64,000 nucleotides of DNA from Cryptomeria japonica. Taxonomy: Eukaryota; Streptophyta; Pinopsida; Cupressales; Cupressaceae. Shown piece after piece: positions 53,701 to 61,200 of the stretch (the stretch's first letter is position 1; every line of letters starts with the position of its first letter). Location: NCBI RefSeq assembly GCF_030272615.1, contig NC_081410.1, positions 125,989,640 to 126,053,639 on the forward strand. Reading direction: 5' to 3'. The notes beneath the pieces are model-generated. The model did not search any database, was not told the origin of the DNA, and worked only from the letters and a program-made list of their open reading frames with translations. A program made the translations under genes and the position numbers.

Positions 53701-56700
53701 TGTCTCTAGAGTTCATAGGATTAGCTTAGGATTAGAATTATCTTCCTAAACCATCACCCTTTTTCCTTTTTTTTCCAAGTCTTGGTAGAAGTAGGATTGA
53801 AAAGAACTTATTGCAAAATTATTTCAAAAAAAAAAAGTCAGTAATCAGCAAAATCTTTAGATCAGTTAGCTCCTTAAACAATTATGTAAGTCCCCCTTGA
53901 GATTATCTTAAAATCACAACGAACCAACTGAGACTATCCGTATGAATTTGGGAACTTTAGAGTCGTCTTTGTTATCACACAGTTCGGCTATTTAGCACAT
54001 AGAAGATTTTGATCAAGAGAGAATAGGATATCTCTAGGTATTTTATTCTGAGTTGAGTGTGCATAAAAAACACACCAACAGGTACCCATTTGCAATGGGG
54101 CGATGTGTGAAAACATCACAACAGGTTCCTATACATCACTTCTATTGAGTAGTGTATTACCAAATAGACTTACAAACTCCTATCTTCTGGAAAAGTTTAT
54201 AACTTATAAGCATATATGCATTAAAGTAACTACAAAGAGAGATTAATTTGATCATTATGTTGAAATACAAACAAATTTTATGGAATATATCAGATTAAGG
54301 TACTTAAATCAGCTTCAGGTGTCTTTATTCAAACCTGGGCACCTGCAGGATTTCATATTATCAACAACAACAGAGATGAACACTTCAACATTGCAATTAG
54401 ATCTAAATATATATAGATTAGTTCACAAGTGTTTAACCTTCAATTATTTAAGTCAGTTACTAAGTCTCTATTCCACACTATAAAGTATTGGCAAAAGATC
54501 TATTATTCAGTCTACGTATGCAACAAAACGTGAACTTGATTCTATAGTTTGCTTATGTTATAATTACTAGACTAAAGATAAAATGAATAGAGATATTAGC
54601 ATCTCCTGTTCTATGTTATTTCCCTGTAAGACTTAGTTTCATTTTTTGTTAGGAGAAGACCAATCCATAGGTGGTGGATTATTATCAACAAATAGTCTAA
54701 TACACCAGTTTGTCAGCACTTATGGTCTTCATGAGGTTGTGTTTAAGGATTATTTTGGGGAGCTCCCACTATGTTTCCCTCTCATCTGGTAATACTGATG
54801 TACATGAGTAGTTAAGTATATAATATTATAATGTGTCAAGTTTCTATTCTCACTCTGTATATTTCTCCTTGATTTGTCTGTGAATATTAATCCATATCTC
54901 CTAGATACATTTCTTTGAAAGTTCTTCAGAATGCATTTTTCATTTCATAATTAGTTAGAAATGCATTTTCTCAAAAGAAATTTATTCAATAATGGCTAGA
55001 AGAAAACTATATAAGATAAAAGATAACCATGGAAGAATGAAATAAAAAGGACAGACTCTCCTCTTCCTGGTTCTTTACACAAAGAAGAACAGGAAAGAAT
55101 GCAAATGTAAAGGAGACATACCTTCAGCTGTTCCAGCAGAACAAAAAAAATTGAACTTTCCTCTTTTGACAATTTGGCTTTTATATTTTCATAAAGTGTT
55201 TCATCACTAATTTCCAGTTCCAGATTTTCTATTTCCCTTTGCATCTTCTCAAGTTGATCTTTTGCTGCTATCATGACCTCACTACTGACATAATTACCAA
55301 AACTTTGCTCAATTAATGCCCGGGCTTCTTCCAACGTGCGCCCCATATGAACTGCATTGCTCCCATTAGGATGCTGATCATTGGGAGTCAATCTTTTAGC
55401 CTGTAAACACACAAATTTTGTGTTAAGGGAGAAAAAAAAGTAATCATCAAAATGTCCACTTCAATAAACTAATTATAGAAGTAAACTGTCTGAGTTCAAA
55501 ACCTTCTAGTTCTAACTTATAACTACATACCGATAGAAGATTTAGAACCATTCCATATGAAGCAGAAAATTGTGAAACAAGTGGATCAGGACCAGCAAAA
55601 AGAAGTTTGCAACATTCCTCTGCTCCTTCAAATGGAGTTTGAACAAGAACCACATGCCCCTCCTTGTCAATACCTCTTCTTCCAGCTCTGCCAGCCATCT
55701 GAAGAAGTGCATTTGAACTTAACAGGGAGTGTCCATTGTCTCCCCTCTTGCTAACAGATGAAAGAACAGTTGTCCTCGCAGGCATATTTATGCCTGCAGC
55801 AAGTGTCTCAGTTGCAAAAACAACTTTAATTAGACCCTGCTGAAATAGTTCTTCAATGAAAGACTTCCAAAGTGGCAAGCATCCTGCATGATGAGCAGCA
55901 ACGCCTTGCAGAAGATACATTACAGCATTCTCCCTCACAGCTTCTGGATACTGTGCCTGAAATTCCTTCAATGCTGAATCAACCTTGAGTTGCTCCTCAT
56001 CATTAAGAAGCCCAGAATCTTCAAGGTATTGAACAGCATCATCACAACCCTTTCTGCTAAACACAAACCAAATAGAAGGAAGCATGTCCCTGGTCCTAAG
56101 ATGCATCAAGGTATCACTGACAAGGGGAACCTGGCGAAATGAAGAACAAGCTAATTCAAGAACATAAAATGAACTTCAAACTCGCCTGCTTTATATTCAC
56201 TGCAAAATGCATTTAGCATAAAAATGGAGCATCATTCCTCAGAATTCCAAGAAAATGCTCTACACTGAAAAATATTTGATAAAATTCATTTTTTTACATT
56301 CACCTATAATGATAATCATTAATTCTGGAATTTTCCTTACACTTGTTTTTAATCATGTATTGCAAGTTATAACTTGACTAAATTTATTATTTATAAGTTT
56401 ACCAAATAAGCTGACTGACCTTTGTACATTAGTTTATGTTAACCTGACAGGATTCTTCCAATTTTCTATAATAAACTGAATTTATTCAAACTATTAACTT
56501 TTAGAAAATTATAAATGTCTTTTGAGTGTAAGTGATTCAAAGGAGTAAATTTTCGAAATTCAACAATATTTCCAATAACTACAACTTGCATGATTTAAGA
56601 AAGTCAATTCTGCAAGATAATATTTCCACTCCCTTTTCATGGCAAGCGTGGGTAAACATAATACTAAGTTCCTTCAATTACAATTATAATCACACACTCT

Positions 56701-56896
56701 GATGCTGACCATAAATTTAAAACAACAAAAACATGTGCTTGGCTCATACTTGTGATCGGCGGATAGTTTTTATATCTTCCTCTGACAACTCTGAAATGTC
56801 TCCATGACTAGCACTCTCCTTATGATATCTCCTTTTCTCTGCCTTCCTACCTTTAAGTCTTTTAGTCCCATCATCATATGAGAACAAACTATTTTT
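20499..56896 (-). CDS. ISE2: ISE2/DExH15-type plastid RNA helicase, six internal exons
   Basis: Ski2-like superfamily-2 RNA helicase. In Arabidopsis, ISE2 (about 1,170 residues) acts in chloroplast RNA processing and affects plasmodesmal transport. Exons, in transcript order: 56896-56750, 56130-55531, 55400-55122, 22516-22310, 21459-21067, 20732-20499. They total 1,860 bp or 620 codons. All borders have GT donors and AG acceptors, and every intron is phase 0, so the joined frame is uninterrupted. Content runs from the linker before the second RecA domain, through motifs V and VI, to the C-terminal helical region ([11 protein letters not shown]). The N-terminal DEAH half and the last ~200 codons are not in view. 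Identification rests on recalled similarity along all six exons. Intact splice sites and absence of stops suggest a working gene despite the 32.6-kb intron. Confidence 0.9.
21067..21459 (-). CDS. ISE2: ISE2 exon: C-terminal domain
   Basis: 131 codons. Acidic start, then [20 protein letters not shown] and [19 protein letters not shown], both hallmarks of ISE2. Donor GTATGA at 21066, acceptor CTGCAG before 21459. Confidence 0.92.
22310..22516 (-). CDS. ISE2: ISE2 exon after the giant intron
   Basis: 69 codons, [20 protein letters not shown] then LKPLLEK and [12 protein letters not shown]. Acceptor TTTTACAG ends at 22517, donor GTAAAT at 22309. Aligns with the ISE2 segment that continues directly from the exon at 55122-55400, so no exon seems to be missing inside the giant intron. 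Confidence 0.85.
22517..23396 (-). other. Helicase intron, right of exon, no insert recognised
   Basis: About 880 bp of AT-rich intron sequence before the outermost insertion. No gene or repeat edge was seen. The other short introns (20733-21066, 21460-22309, 55401-55530, 56131-56749) likewise hold nothing recognisable. Confidence 0.5.
25380..26020 (-). repeat. U3 minisatellite of S1
   Basis: Degenerate repeats built on TTCATTTGCACAA...CTTGCTTG. Three near-identical 39-bp units lie at about 25876-25995; units to the left are longer (50-70 bp) and more diverged. Confidence 0.8.
27060..27859 (+). repeat. U3 minisatellite of unit A, AAGTCCGCCC type
   Basis: About a dozen degenerate units of roughly 50-70 bp containing 'gaaattcctt' and 'aagtccgccc', continuing at 29288-29575 after an insertion. 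The pattern resembles but is not identical to the array in unit B. Confidence 0.75.
27860..29287. mobile_element. Insertion C (1,428 bp) in the unit A minisatellite
   Basis: Flanked by perfect GAAAG duplications (27855-27859, 29288-29292). Starts TGATAAACAAAATAGAGATA followed by a G-rich 'GGGGGGAGGGTGAATCAGTA' motif; the end reads TTTAATA. The same G-rich start recurs at about 62139. No coding sequence was found. It is probably a solo LTR or a small non-autonomous LTR element; the orientation is not settled. Confidence 0.6.
30270..31190 (+). repeat. U3 minisatellite of unit B, GGCGCC type
   Basis: About eight degenerate units of roughly 110-130 bp, each with one 'aaa.ngcgcc' and one 'ggcgccaaa'/'ggtgccaaa' core and a 'gaaattcctt' motif. 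Copies lie near 30320, 30440, 30530, 30610, 30700, 30780, 30870 and 30955. Confidence 0.75.
31656..31664 (+). promoter_or_regulatory. TATA box upstream of ORF copy 1
   Basis: CTATATAAG, about 110 bp before the ATG at 31776. Unit A has TCTATAAAC at 38093 in the same relative place. This would be a promoter for the ORF, separate from the LTR-type promoter at 37185. Confidence 0.55.
31776..35130 (+). pseudogene. Unknown large ORF, copy 1 (about 1,100 codons), decayed
   Basis: Starts ATGGCAGAATCAAGC (MAESSKV) and runs to about 35130 with in-frame stops (31812, 32175, 32313, 32802, 33126, 33945, 34245, 35062 and others) and at least one frame change around 33140-33740. Conserved with copy 2: [16 protein letters not shown] near residue 75, [68 protein letters not shown], then FTKHWVDW and [26 protein letters not shown], and a helical, acidic C-terminus with [11 protein letters not shown]. 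No zinc knuckle, protease DSG, YxDD, DDE or helicase motif is visible. I cannot name the family. The DNA-level promoter and the protein-level conservation between two divergent copies suggest it was once a real gene product of the element. Confidence 0.7.
35142..36880 (+). repeat. Solo LTR, TGTAATG family, in unit B
   Basis: 1,739 bp, TGTAATGTCCCTACTAG...GGGGTTATCACA, flanked by GAATC (35137-35141) and AAATC (36881-36885). It carries a 62-bp tandem repeat (35356-35541, three full units plus a partial) and a GC-rich nested hairpin: TGCGACGGT at 36441 pairs with ACCGTCGCA at 36472, and GCAGCC at 36454 with GGCTGC at 36462. Confidence 0.8.
37145..37194 (+). promoter_or_regulatory. Telo-box palindrome and TATA of unit B
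   Basis: An 18-bp perfect palindrome AAACCCTAATTAGGGTTT (37145-37162) ends 22 bp before CTATATAAAG (37185). AAACCCTAA is the plant telo-box. The same palindrome lies upstream of the TATA in S1 (24285-24302, last base changed) and S2 (59190-59207). Confidence 0.65.
39651..41006 (+). repeat. Chromovirus 5' LTR
   Basis: TGTGATGTCCCCTCCTAG...GGGGTTTTCACA. The PBS follows after one base. Matches 47714-49050 along its whole length. Confidence 0.93.
41008..41019 (+). other. Primer-binding site, initiator tRNA-Met type
   Basis: TAGTATCAGAGC, one base from the canonical plant TGGTATCAGAGC. Confidence 0.85.
41207..42456 (+). pseudogene. Chromovirus gag, decayed
   Basis: ATG at 41207 ([10 protein letters not shown]). 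The capsid region lies at about 41640-42110 ([49 protein letters not shown]), with a frameshift near 41750 and stops at 41291, 41941, 42037 and 42102. A degenerate zinc knuckle ([15 protein letters not shown]) follows at about 42304; its second cysteine is lost. Confidence 0.85.
42457..42980 (+). pseudogene. Chromovirus aspartic protease
   Basis: Retropepsin motif [12 protein letters not shown] at about 42598, flanked by the family's usual [10 protein letters not shown] and THVVLGM. Open from 42487 to 42828, then a stop. Confidence 0.85.
43062..44722 (+). pseudogene. Chromovirus reverse transcriptase, RNase H, integrase N-terminus
   Basis: RT fingers and palm: [49 protein letters not shown], and the catalytic FFDDILVYS at about 43620. 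RNase H from about 44047 ([17 protein letters not shown], then [12 protein letters not shown]). The integrase zinc-binding region ([20 protein letters not shown]) runs up to CPIC at 44722, where a solo LTR interrupts it. Stops at 43470 and 43719. Confidence 0.9.
44723..46566 (+). repeat. Solo LTR, TGTAATG family, inside the integrase
   Basis: 1,844 bp, TGTAATGTCCTCG...CAAGGGATATTTCA, flanked by ATTTG (44718-44722) and GTTTG (46567-46571). Removing it restores the integrase reading from CPIC onward. Contains about three diverged 150-170 bp repeats around 45395-45760. Confidence 0.82.
46567..47650 (+). pseudogene. Chromovirus integrase core and chromodomain-like C-terminus
   Basis: Continues the integrase: [20 protein letters not shown] with the first Asp, [10 protein letters not shown] with the second, and [14 protein letters not shown] with the catalytic Glu. 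Frameshifts lie around 46740-46850 and several stops after. The C-terminal part ([12 protein letters not shown], then [18 protein letters not shown]) matches the chromodomain-type end of chromoviruses. Confidence 0.85.
47714..49050 (+). repeat. Chromovirus 3' LTR
   Basis: Starts TATGATGTTCCCTCC (TG mutated to TA), ends GGGATCTTCACA. Directly preceded by a purine-rich AGGAAGGGCAGAC that serves as polypurine tract. Confidence 0.92.
49509..50302 (+). repeat. Solo LTR, TGTAATG family, short (794 bp)
   Basis: TGTAATGTTCCCACTTTG...GGGGACATTGCA, flanked by GATCA (49504-49508) and GATTA (50303-50307). Interrupts ORF copy 2. Less than half the length of the others, so internally deleted or a sub-family. 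Confidence 0.72.
51662..52984 (+). repeat. Solo LTR, TGTAATG family (1,323 bp)
   Basis: TGTAATGTCCCCACC...GGGTTCTTACA with perfect AATGG duplications (51657-51661, 52985-52989). Interrupts the C-terminal part of ORF copy 2. Carries a GCTACAGTA repeat cluster at 52314-52465. Confidence 0.88.
52314..52465 (+). repeat. CGCTACAGTA tandem repeats
   Basis: About ten copies of (C)GCTACAGTA, in part arranged as a 24-bp dimer (CGCTACAGTAGACGCTACAGTAAC), followed by two 'gtgaatagtga' units. Confidence 0.9.
53252..54080 (+). promoter_or_regulatory. Second promoter and R/U5-like end of unit A
   Basis: CTATATAAA at 53252, then about 800 bp that align, with gaps, with 37185-38003 of unit B and, in reverse, with 23402-24224 and 58261-59126. 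Ends ACACACCAACA. In a retroelement this would be R and U5. Confidence 0.65.
54129..55121 (-). other. Helicase intron left of the exon at 55122
   Basis: AT-rich original intron sequence between the outermost insertion and the splice donor. Nothing else recognised. Confidence 0.5.
55122..55400 (-). CDS. ISE2: ISE2 exon: winged-helix/coiled region
   Basis: 93 codons, from [11 protein letters not shown] to VLLEQLK. Contains [20 protein letters not shown], the conserved stretch after the helicase core, then a Glu/Lys-rich helix. The donor GTATGT at 55121 opens the 32,605-bp intron. Confidence 0.9.
55531..56130 (-). CDS. ISE2: ISE2 exon: second RecA-like helicase domain
   Basis: 200 codons. Residues 18-35 of the exon ([18 protein letters not shown]) form motif IV, residues 76-90 carry the family signature [15 protein letters not shown], residues 103-117 are motif V ([15 protein letters not shown]) and residues 144-155 are motif VI ([12 protein letters not shown]) with the arginine finger. 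It then reads [20 protein letters not shown], typical of the ISE2 branch. Acceptor CAG before 56130, donor GTATGT at 55530. Confidence 0.93.
56750..56896 (-). CDS. ISE2: ISE2 exon: linker before the second helicase domain
   Basis: 49 codons, phase 0 at both ends. Acceptor TTTTTGCAG ends at 56897, donor GTATGA begins at 56749. Lys/Arg-rich, then [13 protein letters not shown]. The last residues match the conserved 'IRRSQVP' joint of ISE2 proteins across the splice into the next exon. Confidence 0.85.
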
Positions 56897-58260
56897 CTGC
56901 AAAAATCTTGTAATTGATAGGCTCCTGTATTAATCGTAACAACGGAATCAGCCAATGATTAAAATGCATGTACAGACTCAAAGATTTCCATAATAAAAAG
57001 TGTCAAGGAGAAGCACATGGGGGAAGAAAATATTATAATAAATTTTATAACACTGAAAATGGTAATGATGTATCCTCTTCATATGCTCTGAAAAGTAAAA
57101 GCACAATTGCAGTTTCGTTAAAATGTTTATGTATACAAAAGGTTCTGGATATTGATTGGACAAGATAACCATTTAAACATTCCAAATTACCAAGAGCTAT
57201 CTTGCAAAGTGACCCAAAAACTGCTCTTAGAAAGCATGATATAGATGCCTTAAAATTAGACAGAAGGGACGGTCAATGAACATAGGCACAGGGCATTGTC
57301 TTTGACTCATTGATAGACATATGGTCCGCCATGCCCAGAGAAATATCAAGTGAATCATTTTGTTGATAATCCTAAGGGCCTCAACCATAAATTAGAGGTG
57401 TGAAATCCACTATCTAGCTTAAAACTGTGAAAAAATCTTTTTCTAAGATCCTTCAGGTAGAAACTCAAAAGAAAGTAAAATGTGATGCCCCCAAAAAGTC
57501 TCTATCAAGTGTTGTTAATATTCAGAAAGCTCCTTCTATTATCTTTATAATGAAGTACAAACATTTACAAGATGACAATCAATGATTTACAAGCATTCTT
57601 GAATGTCGTAATAAATGATGCAATTGGAATATATAAGTTATCAAATATCAGTGGCAAGAATCAAAATCTGCATAAAAGCTCGGATAACAAATAAAAGGGA
57701 GTAACAAAGGCAATGGTGAAATGAAATTATAATTTATTTATATTAACAATGCAGAAAAAAATTAATAAAGACTAATTTCTTAAGTCTTAAAGTAATTAAG
57801 ATTTATGGACAACAATGCATGAAGAAGCTGTCTTAAAGAAAGCGATTATATAAGGCAAACATGTATAGAACATAATCAAGACATATTGCCAGCCAAGTAA
57901 ACAGTGACCTGGCAGAATCCAAAAGTAAATAAGGCCACATGTAGATGGTAAGCAGCATCAAGTTGAAGGCAAGGATATTATTAGTTATCAATAAATAGAA
58001 GGTAAGCAACAGCAACTTGTACTTTAATTAATGACACCGATTACCATAGTCAAAATAATACACTAATCGATATCTTCTGGAAGAGACATGAGTTTGGGTG
58101 ACTAATGACAGTGCTCACAACTTATAACTAATCAATATTCTAAAGGACATTAAACATGACTCTTGGAGACACCATCCACTTGCAATGTATAAGATAACAT
58201 CAAATGTATTCCATTAAGCATCAGATCACTTCAATTATTATTTTTCTTATTCATATAATC
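56897..58260 (-). other. Helicase intron upstream of the first visible exon
   Basis: AT-rich, many stops in all frames, no exon of the N-terminal helicase half recognised. Confidence 0.45.
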
Positions 58261-61200
58261 TGTTGATGTGTTTTTCATGCACATGCGAACATAGAATAAA
58301 AGACCAAGGTATCTTATCCTCTCTTGAACAAAGTTTCCCCGAATGCTGAAGATTTCGCCGAAGGATCAATCAAGGCAAATCCAAGGTTCTTGTATGTAGG
58401 TTCTCTACTTGTGGATAAGCTCTTGCAGTATGTGTGATTATGCTGGAATCACAAGGGGACTTACATTCGAATGACTGAGTGTCTGATTTGCTGGAACTCA
58501 AGTCCTATCTACTAGCTGGAAGATAAAGAAATGTCAAAAGATACAGAGCTCAGAAAGTCTACTCTAAGACCTAGAATGCGAGAAGATGGATGAACGACTA
58601 GGTGGATTCCTACTGGGCTAGGTCTTACCATCAAACTGAACAATTCGACACCAGCTCAGTGCGATCTTTTAGGAAAGTTTTGAAGATGTTCAAATCATCA
58701 CTGTCAAACACTGATCATCATTGAAGTTAATGCATGAACAATAGATGTGTAACAACTCGAGATTAAGCTCATTCGATGCCAGTTGACCACGCAGGGCGCC
58801 CTTACAATCAGTAAGAGGCTAGTGGTTTGGACTAGGCGGGTTCGACGCGAGTACATTCAACAATTTTTCTCCATTCAATCTAATTATCTACCATCTAAAA
58901 TTGAAGAATCAACAAGAAACCATGCATATTGCAAGAAAGAACACATTTCACCTTAACTTCAATGAAAATAGAGTTCATTTACAATTTAGGCAACAATTTC
59001 TTGCTTTCTCCTCCTAATCTACTCTAATTGCTATTCTATTTGCTATTAATCATTAGCTATTCTAACCTATATGAACTAACTATTAACTATTAACCCTTAC
59101 AAATGAAGAGTCCGAGCTTTATATAGGGAGCTCTTTACAATTCAATGGCTCTGATTGATTTACAATCAATGGCTAGGGTTACAAAATGAAAACCCTAATT
59201 AGGGTTTGTTACAACAAACTCCTTTAGCCAATGAGAAAATTACATTCCATAAGTGTGGACCAATAAATGTCAGGGGTAGGTGCCTCGAAGTTTGTGCCAT
59301 CACTGGTGAGTCAGGTACATTCAATCTGGACATGTTGAGGTGGACCTATCCAACTAGAGGAATAGTGACTGGGATGCCACCTTGTCTTGTGTTTGTGCCT
59401 TGGTTGATCCTCCTCTGTATCAAGTTTTCTTTCTCTAGTAGCTCACCTCGCCTTAAAGTGTTTATAAGATCTTTCTTCTTAACATGTTGTGGTTTCTTCA
59501 TGTGGTAGAATGAGGTCTTGAGGATAGCTTGCAACTCCTCGAACACTTGAAGTATTCCAATGCTTTAGAAGCACCTTGAGTCCTCCTCCATGCCTTTGAA
59601 GTGTCCTCGATAATGATGAAACTTGAAGAGGTCGCCCTTGTCCTGGCCTGGTCTCCCTCGAACTTGATTTTGTTGAACTGCAAAACAAACAAAAGATGAT
59701 TAAGTATACATAATATATTCATTCTAACATAGCATTTCTTACCTTAAATCATCAACAAGGAGGCATTAGAATGAAATTCAGTCAAGATCCTCTCCAGGGA
59801 CAGGCGCTATAGTGAAATCTGCTCTAGACCCTCTCCAGGGACAGGCCCTATAATAAAATTCGCTCAGGACCCTTTCCAGGGCCAGGCCCTATAAGACTTT
59901 CGCTCTGGACCCTTTGGAAGGGTCAAGAGCGAAATTCATGATTTGCTTGTTTTTCCTCACTTAGCTTCATTTTTCATCCCTTAAGTCATTAAGAACAAAT
60001 CTTTGGGCTTCAAAATTGTTTGGGAATGCACTAGCTTGTAGATTGGAGCAAAGAATAGTGTCATATGAAGAAATTCGCTCTGGACCCTTTGGAAGGGTCA
60101 GGAGCGATTCTCTTGTTTTAGGTTGAACTCCATCTTCTTCTTACCTTGCTTTGCCATGATTCTCACCTTTGGATTCTTCTCTCATGAAGAGAACACTTGT
60201 TCGATTCTCAAGAAGGCCTGAAAGGAGAAAATTGCTCTAGACCATGGCCAAGGACAAGACCTATTTAGAATTTCGCTCTGGACACTTTGGAAGGGTCAGG
60301 AGCGAAATTCAAGATTTAGCTCAAAATCTTCACTTTTGATGGTCACAAGCTATTCAAATACATGCCTAGGGACATCTTCAAGTCTAAATCACCTTGGTCA
60401 GCCTTTGGCTTAACACAAATTTGGAAGAAAAAGGATATTTTGAGAATTTCACTCTAGACCTTTGGAAGGGTCAGGAGCGAAATTCAAGTTTTAGACTTGA
60501 TCCTTCATTTCCTTAACTTTAATTCATCTTGCAAGGCAAAAATACATCACTCCACCCTCAACCACGCCATAAGAGCCAATTTTTTGACTCCACACAAGGA
60601 GTAAATAGGTGGTTTGAGAAATTTCGCTCTAGACCCTTTGGAAGGGTCAAGAGCGAAATTCATATTTCTAGACAAAATCTTCCATCTCCTTTACTTTCAA
60701 TCACTTCCTAAGGCAAGAGTACATCAGTCTACCCCCACTATGTCGAAGGAACAAGGATTTTGGTCTAAACAAGGAAGAAAATAGTGTCTAGGGAGAATTT
60801 CACTCTAGACCCTTTGGAAGGGTTAGGAGCGAAATTCTTGTTTTAGGTTGATTTCACACTTCTTCCATTCAATCCACCTTCAAACTTGATCAAACTCACC
60901 TCTTCTTACCACAATAAAGTCTACTTGCCATCCACTTAGCTCAAAATCCTCACTTTTCAATGTCTTAGGCAAGACAGAGGGTCAAATTGAGGATTTCGCT
61001 CTAGACCCTTTGGAAGGGTCAGGAGCGAAATTCCTAGTTTGGGTTGATTTTCACTACTCCATCGCCTCAATTCACCTTTCAAAGGTGAAAACACATCACA
61101 GTCTTTCCAACAATGGTTAGAAGTCCAAAAAACTTGGCCATAACAAGGAGGAATATAGAGGCAATGAGAATTTCGCTCTGGACCCTTTGGAAGGGTTAGG

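Larger units (their letters stand above)
26676..54080 (+). mobile_element. Unit A: long LTR-like element carrying a large ORF
   Basis: Starts TGTTGTGACGTAATCACACA, ends AAAACACACCAACA, flanked by GGTCC (26671-26675) and GGTAC (54081-54085), a duplication with one change. Subtracting the nested insertions (27860-29287, 29590-38003, 39651-49050, 49509-50302, 51662-52984, each with its TSD) leaves about 6 kb. The residual order is: 45-bp terminal motif, minisatellite (27060-27859, 29288-29584), TATA (TCTATAAAC at 38093), ORF copy 2 (38713-53110), second TATA (CTATATAAA at 53252), R/U5-like end to 54080. There is no direct repeat of its two ends, no PBS, and no gag or pol of its own. It can be a solo giant LTR or a non-autonomous unit. 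Confidence 0.75.
23402..54123 (-). mobile_element. Outermost LTR-like insertion S1, split by unit A
   Basis: S1 consists of 23402-26675 and 54081-54123 (3,317 bp when joined). It begins TGTTGATGTG and ends CATCACAACA on the plus strand, with perfect 5-bp target duplications GGTTC at 23397-23401 and 54124-54128. Its promoter points to the minus strand (TATA near 24215-24224, R/U5-like 24215 to 23402). It matches 58261-61839 along its length at both ends and around the promoter. No ORF, PBS or pol is present, so it behaves as a solo LTR in the same orientation as the helicase gene. The split is at 26675/54081, where the 45-bp terminal motif is cut after GGTCC. Confidence 0.8.
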
